A stretch of DNA of 64,000 bases from Corydoras sp. C115 (taxonomy: Eukaryota > Chordata > Actinopteri > Siluriformes > Callichthyidae), in the NCBI GenBank assembly GCA_019802505.1, contig JAFMOC010000032.1, forward strand, positions 1,866,001 to 1,930,000. Reading direction: 5' to 3'. The notes under the pieces were generated by a model, which saw only the letters and a list, made by a program, of their open reading frames with translations, had not been told where the DNA came from and made no database searches. Both the position numbers and the translations under genes were made by a program. Below are positions 11,423 to 22,797 of this stretch, piece by piece; positions within the stretch are counted from its first letter, which is position 1, and each line of letters begins with the position of its first letter.

Positions 11423-11769
11423 CATCCATCCATCATCTTCAGCTTTATCCTCTAGTAGGGTCGCGGGGGGGTTCCCCATGCCCATCCAGGGGAGAACGTT
11501 TTGGGTACTGGGCAGATACACCCAGGACAGGGCGCCAATCTATCGCTGGGCACACACTTACTCACACAGACACACTCTATATGGGGCAATTTGGAGAACT
11601 CTATTGACCTTGATCTATGTTTTCGGACTGTGGGAGAAACCGGAGAACCTGGAGGAAACCCACGTGGACACGGGGAGAACATGGAAACTCCACCCAGATT
11701 GGGCTTCAAAGCGGGAATACCTAGCGCTGAGAGGAGAACATGCCAACCACCAAGCCACCGTGCCACCCG
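11423..11769 (-). mobile_element. full-length SINE
   Basis: TCCATCCATCCATCATCTTC to ACCAAGCCACCGTGCCACCC, little diverged. Confidence 0.88.
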
Positions 11770-11847
11770 AAGTTGGCCGTCAATTATAAAAATTAACTAT
11801 AATAATATTATAGTTAATGTCATTTATAATTATTAACTATATCATTA

Positions 11848-12112
11848 GGCGGCATGGTGGCTTAGTGGTTCGCACACTCGTGGGTCTGTGTGGGTTTCCT
11901 CCGGGTTCTCCGGGTTCTTCCCACAGTCTAAAAAACATGGATCAGGGGCAAGTGAATTCTCCAAATTGCCCCATATAGAGTGTGTTTGTGTGAGTGAGTG
12001 TGTGCCCAGTGATAGATTGGCGCCCTGTCCTGGGTGTATCTGCCCAGCGCACAAAGTGTTCTCCCCTGGATGGGCATGGGGAACCCCCCCCCCCCCCCGC
12101 AACCCCACTACA
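11848..12112 (+). mobile_element. SINE, internal head deletion and 3' truncation
   Basis: GGCGGCATGGTGGCTTAGTG, then a jump to GTGGGTTTCCTCC that loses the B box. It ends after a C run (12084-12098) without the GGATAAAGCGG tail. Confidence 0.8.
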
Positions 12113-12373
12113 CCAGCGTGCCCCAATGCACTCATGAGCTTCATGTAGATGTGTCGATTCCACATCTTTTCATATGAATCTATCTGAATATAAACATCCC
12201 TGGATGAGTCACTTTCACAAATGACTCCCAATGCTGAATCGGCACAAATGATCCATAATACCCATGAAAACATCAGCTTCTTTCTGACCTGCATTTCCAT
12301 GTTCACTCAGTTTAACCTCAGCGTCACGTCTCAGTTTGGACTTCATAACTCACCCATCAGTGACTTCGCTTCA

Positions 12374-12512
12374 TTCATTCATTATCTCCCGCTTTATCCT
12401 CTATTAGGGTTGGGGGGTTCCCCATGCCAATCCAGGGGAGAACGTCTCGGGCATTGGGCAGATACACCCAGGACAGGGCGCCAATCCAGCGCTGGGCACA
12501 CACTACGCCATA
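12374..12512 (-). mobile_element. SINE tail half
   Basis: TCATTCATTATCTCCCGC to CAGCGCTGGGCACACAC, then breaks off. Confidence 0.8.
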
Positions 12513-13266
12513 TTATAACGCTTCATTATAACATCACACAGTCATCCCGCTGATGGATGCACAGTTCCCATTTCATTCCACATCATCTGAACTACATCAG
12601 AGATCCACTTCCCAGTGTGTGTGTCTTTGGGGGGGGGGGGGGGGGGTTGTTTGTTGGGGGTGGGAGGTATGTGGGCGATACCTTTGAGACTTATGTCTGT
12701 TCGGGCTCCAGCACTTTAAAAGCAATCTCATGTTGTCTGTCCTCATAAAAGAAAAGGGCAAAAAAAAAAAGCGCGGCGGCGTTGAATGTAAATAAATAAT
12801 CCACAATTATGCGGAAAGCGAACCATAAACAACATTAATCTGAGTTTGCTTTTAAGCAGCAGGCCCCTTTTCATTAGAATAAGCAGGAAAGCGTATTTAT
12901 GGTCACAGCGGATATTTATAGTGGAATTCATTCTGTTTGCTGTTGGAAATAAATTACGAGGCCGGCATTAACTGGAAGTATTGCAAGACTGAAGGGATTT
13001 ATGCTGATATCTGCAGACTGAGGGGAAGACAAGGATGAGGAGATTGTCCTATGTCCTCACAGTTGAAACTTGTTGAAGAAGGCCTTTAAATGCCACAGTA
13101 TTTTGATTTTGGACCCGACTCTTTTCCCAGTTTCATGCTGCTAAAAGCAAATTCGGCCCGAACGTTAAATTTACATTTTTTTTTTTACCTAAACTCAAAT
13201 GTCAAGTACTGACGCTACAAGAAACCGAGTGTGAGGAGCTGAATCACTGAATTCAGGTGTTTTTAT
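12513..13266. other. unique intronic sequence with an 18-nt poly-G tract (12629-12646)
   Basis: Unique apart from the G run. The segment 12780-12990 is AT-rich with TTTATAGTGGAATTCATT-like motifs and could be conserved noncoding DNA; unproven. Confidence 0.35.
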
Positions 13267-13267
13267 T

Positions 13268-13586
13268 CATCTATCCATCCATTGTCTTCAGCTTTATCCT
13301 CTACGAGGGTCAAGCTAGGAGAATGTTTGGGGCGCTGGGCAGACACATCCAGGACAGGGCGCCAAGCTGTCACTGGAGACACACACTCTATATGGGGCAA
13401 TTTGGAGAATCTACTTTCTTCCCACAGTCCAAAGAACATGGATTCAAGGAGAATTGGCAGCCCTAAATCACCCCGGTATAGTGATTGTGTCTGTATCACT
13501 GAGTGTTTGTCCAGTGATAGATTGACGCCCTGTTTTGGGTGTGTCTGTCCAGCGCCTGAAACGTTCTCCCTTGATGGTCATTCCTG
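13268..13586. mobile_element. head-to-head SINE pair (inverted)
   Basis: 13268-13412 is a reversed tail half (TATCCATCCATTGTCTTCAG to ATATGGGGCAATTTGGAG). From 13417 the sequence switches to a forward core (TTCTTCCCACAGTCC to GAAACGTTCTCCC). The two halves can fold together. Confidence 0.75.
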
Positions 13587-13695
13587 AAGCATTATGTTTA
13601 TTTAATACACGTTCTAAAACCTTTATTGCAGATTTAACCCTATAGTGATTAAAGCATGAATTAAAAACCCATAACTCCTCATTTAATTTTTTTTA

Positions 13696-13889
13696 GGGTG
13701 GCTTTAGTGTTTAGCATGTTCTCCTCTCAGCACTAGGGATTCCTAGTTGGATTCCCAATCTGGGTGGAGTTTCCATGTTCTCCCCGTGTCCTCGTGGGTT
13801 TCCTCCGGGTTCTCCGGGTTTTTTTTTTCCCCAGGGGAACCCCCTCGTGACCCTAGTAGAGGATAAAGCTGGAGATAATGGATGGATGG
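13696..13889 (+). mobile_element. SINE with large internal deletion
   Basis: Head AGGGTGGCTTTAGTGTTTAG and core to CTCCGGGTTTTTTTTTTCCC, then straight to GTAGAGGATAAAGCTGGAGA and (GGAT)n. Confidence 0.8.
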
Positions 13890-14096
13890 TAGATTTGAAG
13901 ACACTTCAGGTCTATAATAATCAAATTAAACTAATTAATGTACACTCAGAAATGAAAAGCAGCGAAGACCAAGCATCACTAAGAAATCAAAGCCACTTAT
14001 CCTAAAAGCGACAACAAAACAAACAACGTTTGTTTGGTGGGAAGGACTACAAATCACATTTTAAGGGGTTGATAAAGGTGTATGTGTATGTATGTA

Positions 14097-14171
<75 letters not shown>

Positions 14172-15010
14172 GAAGCCTGTACCAAAATCCCATTCCTACT
14201 AAACAGACCTCTGAACTGGTTATTATAACCTTCTCACTCTGGTGATGTCTTGGCCAATAGATTAAATTCAGTACATTACATTAAATAGGATGTTTTAGGA
14301 AAGATAATGTCAGTTTATGGATCTTATATAACAAAAAAGGCAACTGTAATGTCAAAATAGGCTTCCTGGGTTGGCTTGACCAGTGGCACAGTACATCCGC
14401 TGCATACGGCAGAATAGAAGATGATGGCCAGAAATTAAACATAATGGCTCCTCGTCATTAAAGGCCGAGCCGAAACCCCAGGCAGCCGTGAGTGGGTGAA
14501 AAGAATTGCTGATACGGACAGCCTGAAGTGCTGCACGCTGTCCTTGAGATTAAATCAATAGCTTATTCCTATCATTAGTGCCCGGAGACCAAATAAACGG
14601 TGAATGATTATGGTAATACATCGAATTCTTATGTACTGGTTACTCACACAGCACCTGAGAGCATCCCATAATTAGGCCAATACACGGGGAAAGGCAGTTT
14701 ACAAACCTAAATGTATTGCCAGGTGCTGCGGTCCCTTGTGTTTTACGGAAATGAAGTCCAACTCCGTTCAGCAATCAGCATCTGTACGGTTTCAGGCGAC
14801 GGCCAGGCTGTTTATGGGTTCGGATAGCCGGTCGCCGCCATGCCGCGGAGTCGGCTTCGTCCTGTCCCATAAGTGCTGTGACTGGACACCCGGCGTAGGG
14901 TTGTTTTGAGGATTGAACTGGCCAGAAATAAAGAGGAGGAATAATGGAAAAGAGGCTGAAGTGTTCGACCAGAGCTTTTCTCATTTGCTTTCATTGCAAG
15001 AGCCCTCCTG
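13890..15010. other. intronic sequence with (AT)n at 14106-14170
   Basis: About 65 bp of TA repeats. The DNA from 14370 to 14800 is unique and moderately GC-rich, without a recognised gene. Confidence 0.5.
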
Positions 15011-15515
15011 TCTTCAGTGGCTTGGTGCTTAGCATGTTCTCCTCTCAGTGCTAGGGATTCCCGGTTGGAATCCCAATCTGGGTGGAGTTTCCATGTTCTC
15101 CCCGTGTCAGCGTGGGGTTCCTCCGGGTTCTCTGGTTTCCTCCCACGGTCCAAAAACCTGGATCAAGGTCAATTCTCCAAATTGCCTCATATAGTGTGTT
15201 TGTGTGTCGGTGGGAGTGAGTGGCTTAGTGGTTGGCATGTTCTCCTCTCAGCGCTAGGGATTCCTGGTTGGAATCCCCATCTGGGTGGAGTTTCCATGTT
15301 CTCAGTGTCAGCGTGGGTTTCCTCCGGGTTCTCCAGTTTCCTTCCACAGTCCAAAAACATGGCTCAAGGTCAATTGAATGCTTCAAATTGCCCCATATAG
15401 AGTGTGTCTGTGTGAGTGAGTGTGTCTCCAGTGATATTGGCGCCACGTCCTGGGTGTATCTGCTCAGCGCCCGAAACGTTCTCTCCTGGATGTACATGGG
15501 GGACCTCCACGCGAC
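15011..15515 (+). mobile_element. two tandem SINE copies
   Basis: The first runs 15017-15212 (head and core) and breaks at GTGTGTTTGTGTG. A second starts at 15216 with GTGGCTTAGTGGTTGGCATG and continues to CGCGACCC near 15515, without the (GGAT)n end. Confidence 0.82.
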
Positions 15516-15660
15516 CCTGGGGATTCAGGTTCTGGGTGGATGTTCTCCCTGTGTCCTAATGGGTCTTCTCCGTGTTCTCCGGTTAATTCCCACAGTACAA
15601 AAACATGGATTAAAGGTGAATCGGCTGCTCTAAATTACCTCTATATGTAGTTTGTGGGTG
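15516..15660 (+). mobile_element. old diverged SINE core
   Basis: GATTCAGGTTCTGGGTGGAT, TGGGTCTTCTCCGTGTTCTC and AACATGGATTAAAGGTGAAT are all diverged from the younger copies. Confidence 0.6.
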
Positions 15661-15894
15661 ATGGGGGGCGTGAGAGAGATGAACTCCCCGCCCGGGGGGG
15701 CGACCCTAGCTCAGGGTAGGCGGTGCACAGTGACCGAAGAGCTCCTCTGAAGTAAAGCAACGTAGTGTTAATATCCCAGCGTCCACTCATTATGGCTGCG
15801 AGTATTATTTGCGTCTGAGGTAGCTGTAGGGGCGAGAATGTGGTTATGGTAAGTTTATAGTTATTATTACGTTAAGGTTATGGTTTCTGTAAAG

Positions 15895-16222
15895 CTATCC
15901 ATCCATTATGTTACCGCTTTATCCTATATGAGGGTCGCGGTGGGGTTCCCCATGCCCATCCAGGGGAGAACGTTTCGGGCGCTGGGCAGATACACCCAGG
16001 ACAGGACGCCAATCTATCACTGGACACACACTCACTCACACAGATACACTCTATATGGGGCAATTTGGAGAATTCAATTGACTTGATGCATGTTTTTGGA
16101 CTGTGGGAGGAAACCGGAGAACCCAGAAGAAACCCACGCAGACACGGGGAGAACATGGAAACTCCACCCAAATTGGGATTTGAACCGGGAATCCCTAGTG
16201 CTGAGAGGAGAACATGCTATAC
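15895..16222 (-). mobile_element. SINE, nearly full length
   Basis: CTATCCATCCATTATGTTAC to GAGAGGAGAACATGCTA; the last head bases are lost. Confidence 0.85.
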
Positions 16223-16299
16223 ACTAACTGTAGGCTATGGTTTGGGTAAATCTGTCCAAAATAAATGGGAGTCGATGTAAAGTCTGCTCAATGCATAAA

Positions 16300-16302
<3 letters not shown>

Positions 16303-16358
<56 letters not shown>
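16303..16358 (+). repeat. (GT)n microsatellite
   Basis: About 28 GT units. ORFs overlapping it are repeat readings. Confidence 0.95.
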
Positions 16359-16361
<3 letters not shown>

Positions 16362-16661
16362 ATACATGCACCGCTGCTGCTGCCGGGCTCCTTTTTGTGG
16401 AATGTTATCAGAGATTGGAACAAGGTTACATACATATTTATTCACCAGCGACTCCGGAACATGTTGTGTTTGGCAAGATGGCCTCCTAAGCCTCTAAGCA
16501 CTCGGAGATCAGTACTTCCCCTTCAGTTAATACAAATCCACAAACACAGCATCCAGACAAAGCCTCGGAAAGACAGCCAGACTACAGAAGCACAGGCTCG
16601 CACCGTACTCACCAACTCCACACTGCCGCAGTCTGACGAAGGCGAGGGGAAACTCGGAGAA

Positions 16662-17545
16662 CATCCATCCATCCATTATCTTCCGCTTTATCCTCTACTA
16701 GGATCGCGGGGGGGGGTTCCCCATGCCCATCCAGGGGAGAACGTTTCGGGCGCTTGTCAGATACCCCCAGGACAGGACATCAATCCATCGCTGGGCACAC
16801 GCTCACTCACACAGACACACTCTATATGGGGCAATTTGGAGAATTCAGTTAACCTTGATCCATGTTTTTGGTCTGTGGGAGGAAACCAGAGAACCCGGAG
16901 GAAACCCACATGGACACGGGGAGAACATGGAAACTCCACCTAGATTGGGATTCCAACCCGGGATACCTAGTGCTGAGAGGAGAACGTGCTAACCACTAAG
17001 CCACTTACTCACAATGACATAAAAACACACTATATATAGGGCAATTTGGAGAATTCAGCTAACCTTGATCCATGTTTTTGGTCTGTGGGAGGAAACCGGA
17101 GAACCTGGAGGAAACCCACATCGACACGGGGAGAACATGGAAACTCCACCCAGATTGGGATTCGAACTGGGAATCCCTACGCTAAGAGGAGAACATGCTA
17201 AACACAAAGCCACTCAGTCACATAGACATACAAACACACTCCATATGGGGCAATTTGGAGAATTGACCTTGATCCATGTTTTTGGACTGTGGGAGGAAAC
17301 CGGAGAACCCGGAGGAAACCCACGTGGACACGGGGAGAACATGGAAACTCCACCCAGATTGGGATTGGAACCGAGAATCCCTACGCTTAGAGGAAAACAT
17401 GCCAACCACTTAGCCACTCACTCACACCTACACATAAACACACTCTATATGGGGCAATTTGGAGAATTGACCTTGATCCATGTTTTTGGACTGTGGGAGG
17501 AAACCGGAGAATCCGCAGGAACCCCACACAGACACAGGGAGAACA
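16662..17545 (-). mobile_element. SINE with four tandem cores
   Basis: A normal tail and core (16662-17004) is followed by three more cores. GGGGCAATTTGGAGAATT recurs at about 16828, 17038, 17247 and 17451 (period 204-210 bp). Each unit ends in TAAGCCACT-type head sequence and restarts without a tail. The final unit breaks off at GAGAACAAACG. Confidence 0.85.
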
Positions 17546-18100
17546 AACGTTTGTAAATGCGTTTCCACGCCCCTAATCCTCAAATCAAATCCCCCTCTAA
17601 GGAACATCCACCATGGCTGAGAAGCCAGCGTTCCACAACGAAGCAGACCTGGAACAATAGCCTTCAGCGTGAATGAGACGGAATGAAATGCCTTATTCGG
17701 GAAAGTGCAGTGTTTTTCTCCGAGCGCTCCTTAAACAGAGACTCTTGAGTATTGTTCTATAAGCACAGGAATTAAAAGGAACAAGCCCGGGTCCACTTTC
17801 ATAATTGTGCTATAGTGTCCAGCACAAGCGCTTGGCTCGCAGCCTTCCGGAGAACGATCAATATGTCGATTAGAGTGAACCACGGCACCTCGGTCTCCCG
17901 GTCCTGTTGGCTTTTTGGGTCTCATTTGCTTTTATGGACGCCCCGCGTTGCTCCCGCCGATGCCAAAACGCAACGCACTTAATCAGCTTTAAGATTTATG
18001 CAGCGTTCAAAGTATTGAGAGTAATGTCGAGGTTCAGCATGACAACTGGGATTTACTTAGCGGATTATGCCAACGAACTTGGCATATGTAGTTACTGTGC
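17546..18100. other. unique intronic sequence
   Basis: No recognised gene or repeat. Confidence 0.35.
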
Positions 18101-18104
18101 TCGC

Positions 18105-18920
18105 ACTGGCCACTTTATTAGGTACACCCCCATGTCATCGTCTGTTGTATCAGTTAGACTGTAGAGATGAGTTTGAGTTCTATAATACATACTGTGTACT
18201 CTGTTCTAATGGTCAGAACACCAATAGTACCACCACAGAGCGGGGATTATTTGGATGGTGCTTTATTCCTATCCCAGCAGTGACACTGAGGTGGTACTAT
18301 TGGGGTCCTGACCATTAGAACAGAGTAAAGGGGATGTACGTATGTACTGTAGAACACAAACAGATGGACCACAGTACATACTGTGTACTCTGTTCAAAAT
18401 GGTCAGAACCCCAGATGCTGCACTAAAACCCCCCTCACCACATCAGTGTCACTGCAGAACTGACCATAAACAATCCACCACCCAAATGATACCTGTTCTG
18501 TGATGCTCCTGACCAACAGAGAACAGAGAAACAATAGGGGACTAACAACAACAAAGAACACAGATGGACTACAGTACATACTGTGTACTCTGTTCTAATG
18601 GTCAGAACCCCAATAGTACCACCACAGAGCAGGGGTTATTTGGTGGGTGCATTATTCCTATCCCAGCAGTGTCAATGAGGTGGAGAAATGCTGCACTAGA
18701 ACCCCCTCACCACATCAGTGTCACTGCAGAACTGACAATAAATAATCCACCACCCAAATGATAACTGTTCTGTGATGTTCCTGACCAATAGAGAACAGAG
18801 AACCAACATAAAAGAAGAACGGATGTTCTACAGTCTGGAATTATAAAACTACAAAGTCCATCTATATGGTAAGTGGAGGAAACAATGGAGCAAGAAGGGG
18901 GCGTGTCCCAACTAACTGTA
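18105..18920. mobile_element. compound non-autonomous DNA-element repeat
   Basis: Starts with TGGCCACTTTATTAGGTACA, a terminus common in fish genomes. It holds two or three partial copies of the block ACTCTGTTCTAATGGTCAGA to CACATCAGTGTCACTGCAGA and ends AAGGGGGCGTGTCCCAAC. Related copies lie at 49.5-50.0 kb and 58.96-59.42 kb. No transposase frame; the superfamily is not determined. Confidence 0.7.
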
Positions 18921-19940
18921 AGAACCACATTATAGTAATAATTAAACCCAGGGAGGAAAGACGGTCTTATTCTTCTGAGTATCCTCAGGTGAACTCTGTA
19001 GGTAGGTGGACGTGTGGGTCCAGGTCTCTGCGGCATTTTAATTCCGTTTCCTAATGCCTTTTTTATTTGCTGTTGTTGAATCATGGCCCTGGTTTTATCA
19101 CTGAAACCAGCAAGAACGGCCGAGAATGAAATCGGTCAACAGAGACATCACCTGCTGCCGCCAGAGCCTTTAAATGCTGAGCACTGCAACTTCCCCAGTG
19201 TTTCCTCCAACCGCTCCACAGTGTTGTCACTCAAAATCGCACCCGTCTTCCAGACAATGGTGTCTCGTCTCGGCCGGCAGCCGGACAGTATCCTGACGGT
19301 CTCTTTTCATAAGACGCCTGGACCCGAGACGTTGGCCAGCAATTCCCATGTGATTACTTATTCCTCTGTTCCTGCACAATGAGCAGCTCCGGCAATCCAG
19401 ATGGTGCTGCCCTCGCCAATATGGGTCACTGCCTCCATTTGTAGCCTCGCACCCTGGTCAAACACGGCCGGCTCCGTTTATGGATGGTTTATATTGTTTT
19501 CAATTACCTCTCCCTGTCCTGTGTTTGGGTCTGTAAAGTTTTATATGACAGGAATGAGTCACTTGGTGTTCATTCAGGCCATGAGTGCCGGGTACCGGAC
19601 GTAAACACACTGCACCAGGTGCTAAATTAGATTTCGGATTCGTCAGAACGACTGGATTTATACGTCGGATGTCAGACTTTATATGTTTACTTCGCCGTTT
19701 ATTGTGATCGAATGTGAAATGCCTTTTAAATCAGTAGGAAGATTTGGAACCCGGGGGATAATGTGCGCCTTCGGACCTCCATTTGCTGTGATATTAAATA
19801 AGCAGGTTTTTAAATCTGCCTCATAGAAGAGGTGTGTGTGTGTGTGTTATGTAGCCTGTATGAGCAAATGAATTGGGACTCTCATCATTATCATTAAATC
19901 AAGCTGTTTCACACCATCTCATTATAATAAATATATCAAT
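18921..19940. other. unique intronic sequence
   Basis: No recognised gene. A short (GT)n lies at about 19832-19847. Confidence 0.35.
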
Positions 19941-20350
19941 CAAGCAGCTAGTTATGCATATTGCATAATTGATAATGCATTATATGTGCGTTCATAAAGC
20001 ATTCATAACGCTGAATAGCATTTGTCATAAGCCTCTGTTAATATATACATAGATTTTTTTTATAATCACAGTCATAAAGTATTATAACAACATGACGTTC
20101 TAAGTTATTATAACACAAGTTGACATAACACTTTATAATCTGATGTATGGAAACTTTTTTTTTTTATATATATATATATATTCTTACTTAACACATGATT
20201 TGATTTTAAGTCTGTAATGAGCATTATAAGCTTTAATAAGTAATTCTGTACTAATATTCATACAGTTTCCTAAAGCAATATATGACAACGCTTTTAAAGT
20301 GTCCACTGCATTGGCAGTTATAAGCACTCCTATAGTCAATTTCAAAGAGG
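19940..20350. repeat. AT-rich dispersed element (ATTATAA/CATAA type)
   Basis: Many TCATAAAG, TTATAACA and ATGCATTATA words, resembling the degraded palindromic elements of fish. Similar words recur at 23210-23330 and 24470-24590. Confidence 0.4.
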
Positions 20351-20473
20351 GCATCTATTAAACACAAACGTTAAAAACATTTTTATTCTATTTTTAATTG
20401 TTTTTCATGGTAATCACAATGTGGCACTTTGAGGTTTCCATGAAATGTAAAGTGCATTATAAATAAAATTAAC

Positions 20474-20512
<39 letters not shown>

Positions 20513-20638
20513 TCATTCATCCATTATCTTTCGCTTTATCCTATATCAGGGTCGCGGGGGGGTTCCCCATGCCCATCCAGGGGAGAACGTTTCGGGCAGA
20601 TACACCCAGGACAGGGCACCAATCTATCGCTGGGCTAA

Positions 20639-20676
<38 letters not shown>
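20474..20676. mobile_element. half SINE embedded in an (AAT)n tract
   Basis: (AAT)n at 20474-20512, a reversed SINE tail half (20514-20636, TTCATCCATTATCTTTCGCT to CTATCGCTGGGC), then AAT repeats again to 20676. The same trinucleotide flanks both sides. Confidence 0.85.
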
Positions 20677-20680
<4 letters not shown>

Positions 20681-21400
20681 TTATGATTACCGGATTCATA
20701 GACAGAGTTACGGTTCATTCTATACCTGACTAATTAAAGCATCCACAGATCATAACCCTCAAAAAAATATGTACATCAGCTTTCTTTTCTGTTTTTAGAT
20801 GAATACAAATGAATAATGAAGCTGCTTATGCACTTCATTAAAGTCCTTTAAAACCTGTTGTGCGTTTGGTCGTCAGCACCTTGTTAAAAGTTTGGAGTTA
20901 TATTACACTCTCGCAATCCCCGAATTCTTTGTCCAGCACAAATGTATTAACGCACATGTCCAGTCTTTGTGGAAAAGCAGCTGCTTTTATTTCAAATGCA
21001 TCACTCGATATCCAATTTGCAGCAGATCTTTTCTCTGACATTACAGCGTGAATGCCTCAGGTGAAAAAAAAAAACGAGGGGAAATGGAAAAGTGGAATAG
21101 TGTGTAAAGGTGCCATTCTAGTACATCAAATGCTTTCTGCTTTTATACAAAACACGCCGGCTTCGGCTTTAAAGTCACCTCGTTCTTATTCCAGAGAACG
21201 AATAAGAAATTCATGTGGTGATTTCACAGAATTGAAATAAGCCGTGATGTCGTATGACCTGCATTTACATATTCAGTTCAAACATGTTCTGAACATTGAC
21301 TCGGTCGTCAGCGCTGAACCTTTACGTCGTTACTTTAAACCTTTTAAAATGTAATTACATATATTATAATATAGTTACTGCTCTCTAAACATTTTACAAG
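20677..21400. other. unique intronic sequence
   Basis: No recognised gene or repeat. Confidence 0.35.
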
Positions 21401-21404
21401 ATAA

Positions 21405-22797
21405 GAGAAGACCAGACAAGACAAGACAAGACAATCCTCGACAAGACAAGACAACCCTAGACAAGACAAGACAAGGCAACCCTAGACAAGACAAGACAAG
21501 ACAACCCTAGACAAGACAAGACAAGACAACCCTAGACAAGACAAGACAAGGCAACCCTAGACAAGACAAGACAAGACAACCCTAGACAAGACAACCCTAG
21601 ACAAGACAAGACAAGGCAACCCTAGACAAGACAAGACAAGACAACCCTAGACAAGACAAGACAAGGCAACCCTAGACAAGACAAGACAAGACAACCCTAG
21701 ACAAGACAAGACAAGGCAACCCTAGACAAGACAAGACAAGACAACCCTAGACAAGACAACCCTAGACAAGACAAGACAAGGCAACCCTAGACAAGACAAG
21801 ACAAGACAACCCTAGACAAGACAAGACAAGGCAATTCTAGACAAGACAAGACAACCCTAGACAAGACAACCCTAGACAAGACAACCCTAGACAAGACAAC
21901 CATAGACAAGACAAGACAAGGCAATCCTAGACAAGAGAAGACAACCCTAGACAAGACAAGACAAGACAACCATAGACAAGACAACCATAGACAAGACATG
22001 ACAAGGCAATCCTAGACAAGACAAGACAAGACAACCCTAGACAAGGCAACCCTAGACAAGACAAGACAACCCTAGACAAGACAAGACAATGCAATCCTAG
22101 ACAAGACAACCATAGACGAGACAAGACAAGGCAATCCTAGACAAGACAAGACAACCTTAGACAAGACAACCCTAGACAAGACAACCCTAGACAAGACAAC
22201 CCTAGACAAGACAACCCTAGACAAGACAACCATAGACAAGACAAGACAAGGCAATCCTAGACAAGAGAAGACAACCCTAGACAAGACAAGACAAGACAAC
22301 CATAGACAAGACAACCATAGACAAGACATGACAAGGCAATCCTAGACAAGACAAGACAAGACAACCCTAGACAAGGCAACCCTAGACAAGACAAGACAAC
22401 CCTAGACAAGACAAGACAATGCAATCCTAGACAAGACAACCATAGACGAGACAAGACAAGGCAATCCTAGACAAGACAAGACAACCTTAGACAAGACAAC
22501 CCTAGACAAGACAAGACAACCCTAGACAACCCTAGACAACCCAACCCTAGACAAGACAAGACAACCCAACCCTAGACAAGACAACCCAACCCTAGACAAG
22601 ACAAGACAACCCAACCCTAGACAAGACAAGACAACCCAACACTAGACAAGACAAGGCAACCCAACCCTAGACAAGACAAGACAACCCAACACTAGACAAG
22701 ACAAGGCAACCCAACCCTAGACAAGACAAGACAACCCATCCCAATAAAACACAAGACAAGACAACCCAACCCTAGACAAGACAACCCTTCCCTACCC
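21405..22797 (+). repeat. ACAAG/ACAACCCTAG minisatellite, 1.4 kb
   Basis: Built from 5-bp ACAAG words punctuated by ACAACCCTAG, GCAACCCTAG or ACAACCATAG, with unit lengths in multiples of five. A 330-bp higher-order block is repeated: 21851-22185 matches 22181-22515. After 22520 the array changes to an ACAACCCAACCCTAG subtype. Minus-strand ORFs here read SCLVLSRVVLS-like and are not genes. Confidence 0.95.

Noticed and set aside
11184..11789. 201-codon ORF starting MATSLPPGSVRSPAPH
   Set aside because: The second half is SINE sequence and the first half has no family that I recognise; no splice or codon evidence.
16662..17545. CRISPR-like array of regular direct repeats with spacers
   Set aside because: The ~205-bp units are SINE cores, far too long for CRISPR repeats, and the host is a vertebrate.
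21787..22454. Minus-strand ORFs reading SCLVLSRVVLS, resembling transmembrane repeats
   Set aside because: Translation of the ACAAG minisatellite; hydrophobic only because of the repeat composition.
21405..22797. Interstitial telomere repeat because of CCCTAG words
   Set aside because: The vertebrate telomere unit CCCTAA is not present in tandem; the period is 5 bp based on ACAAG.
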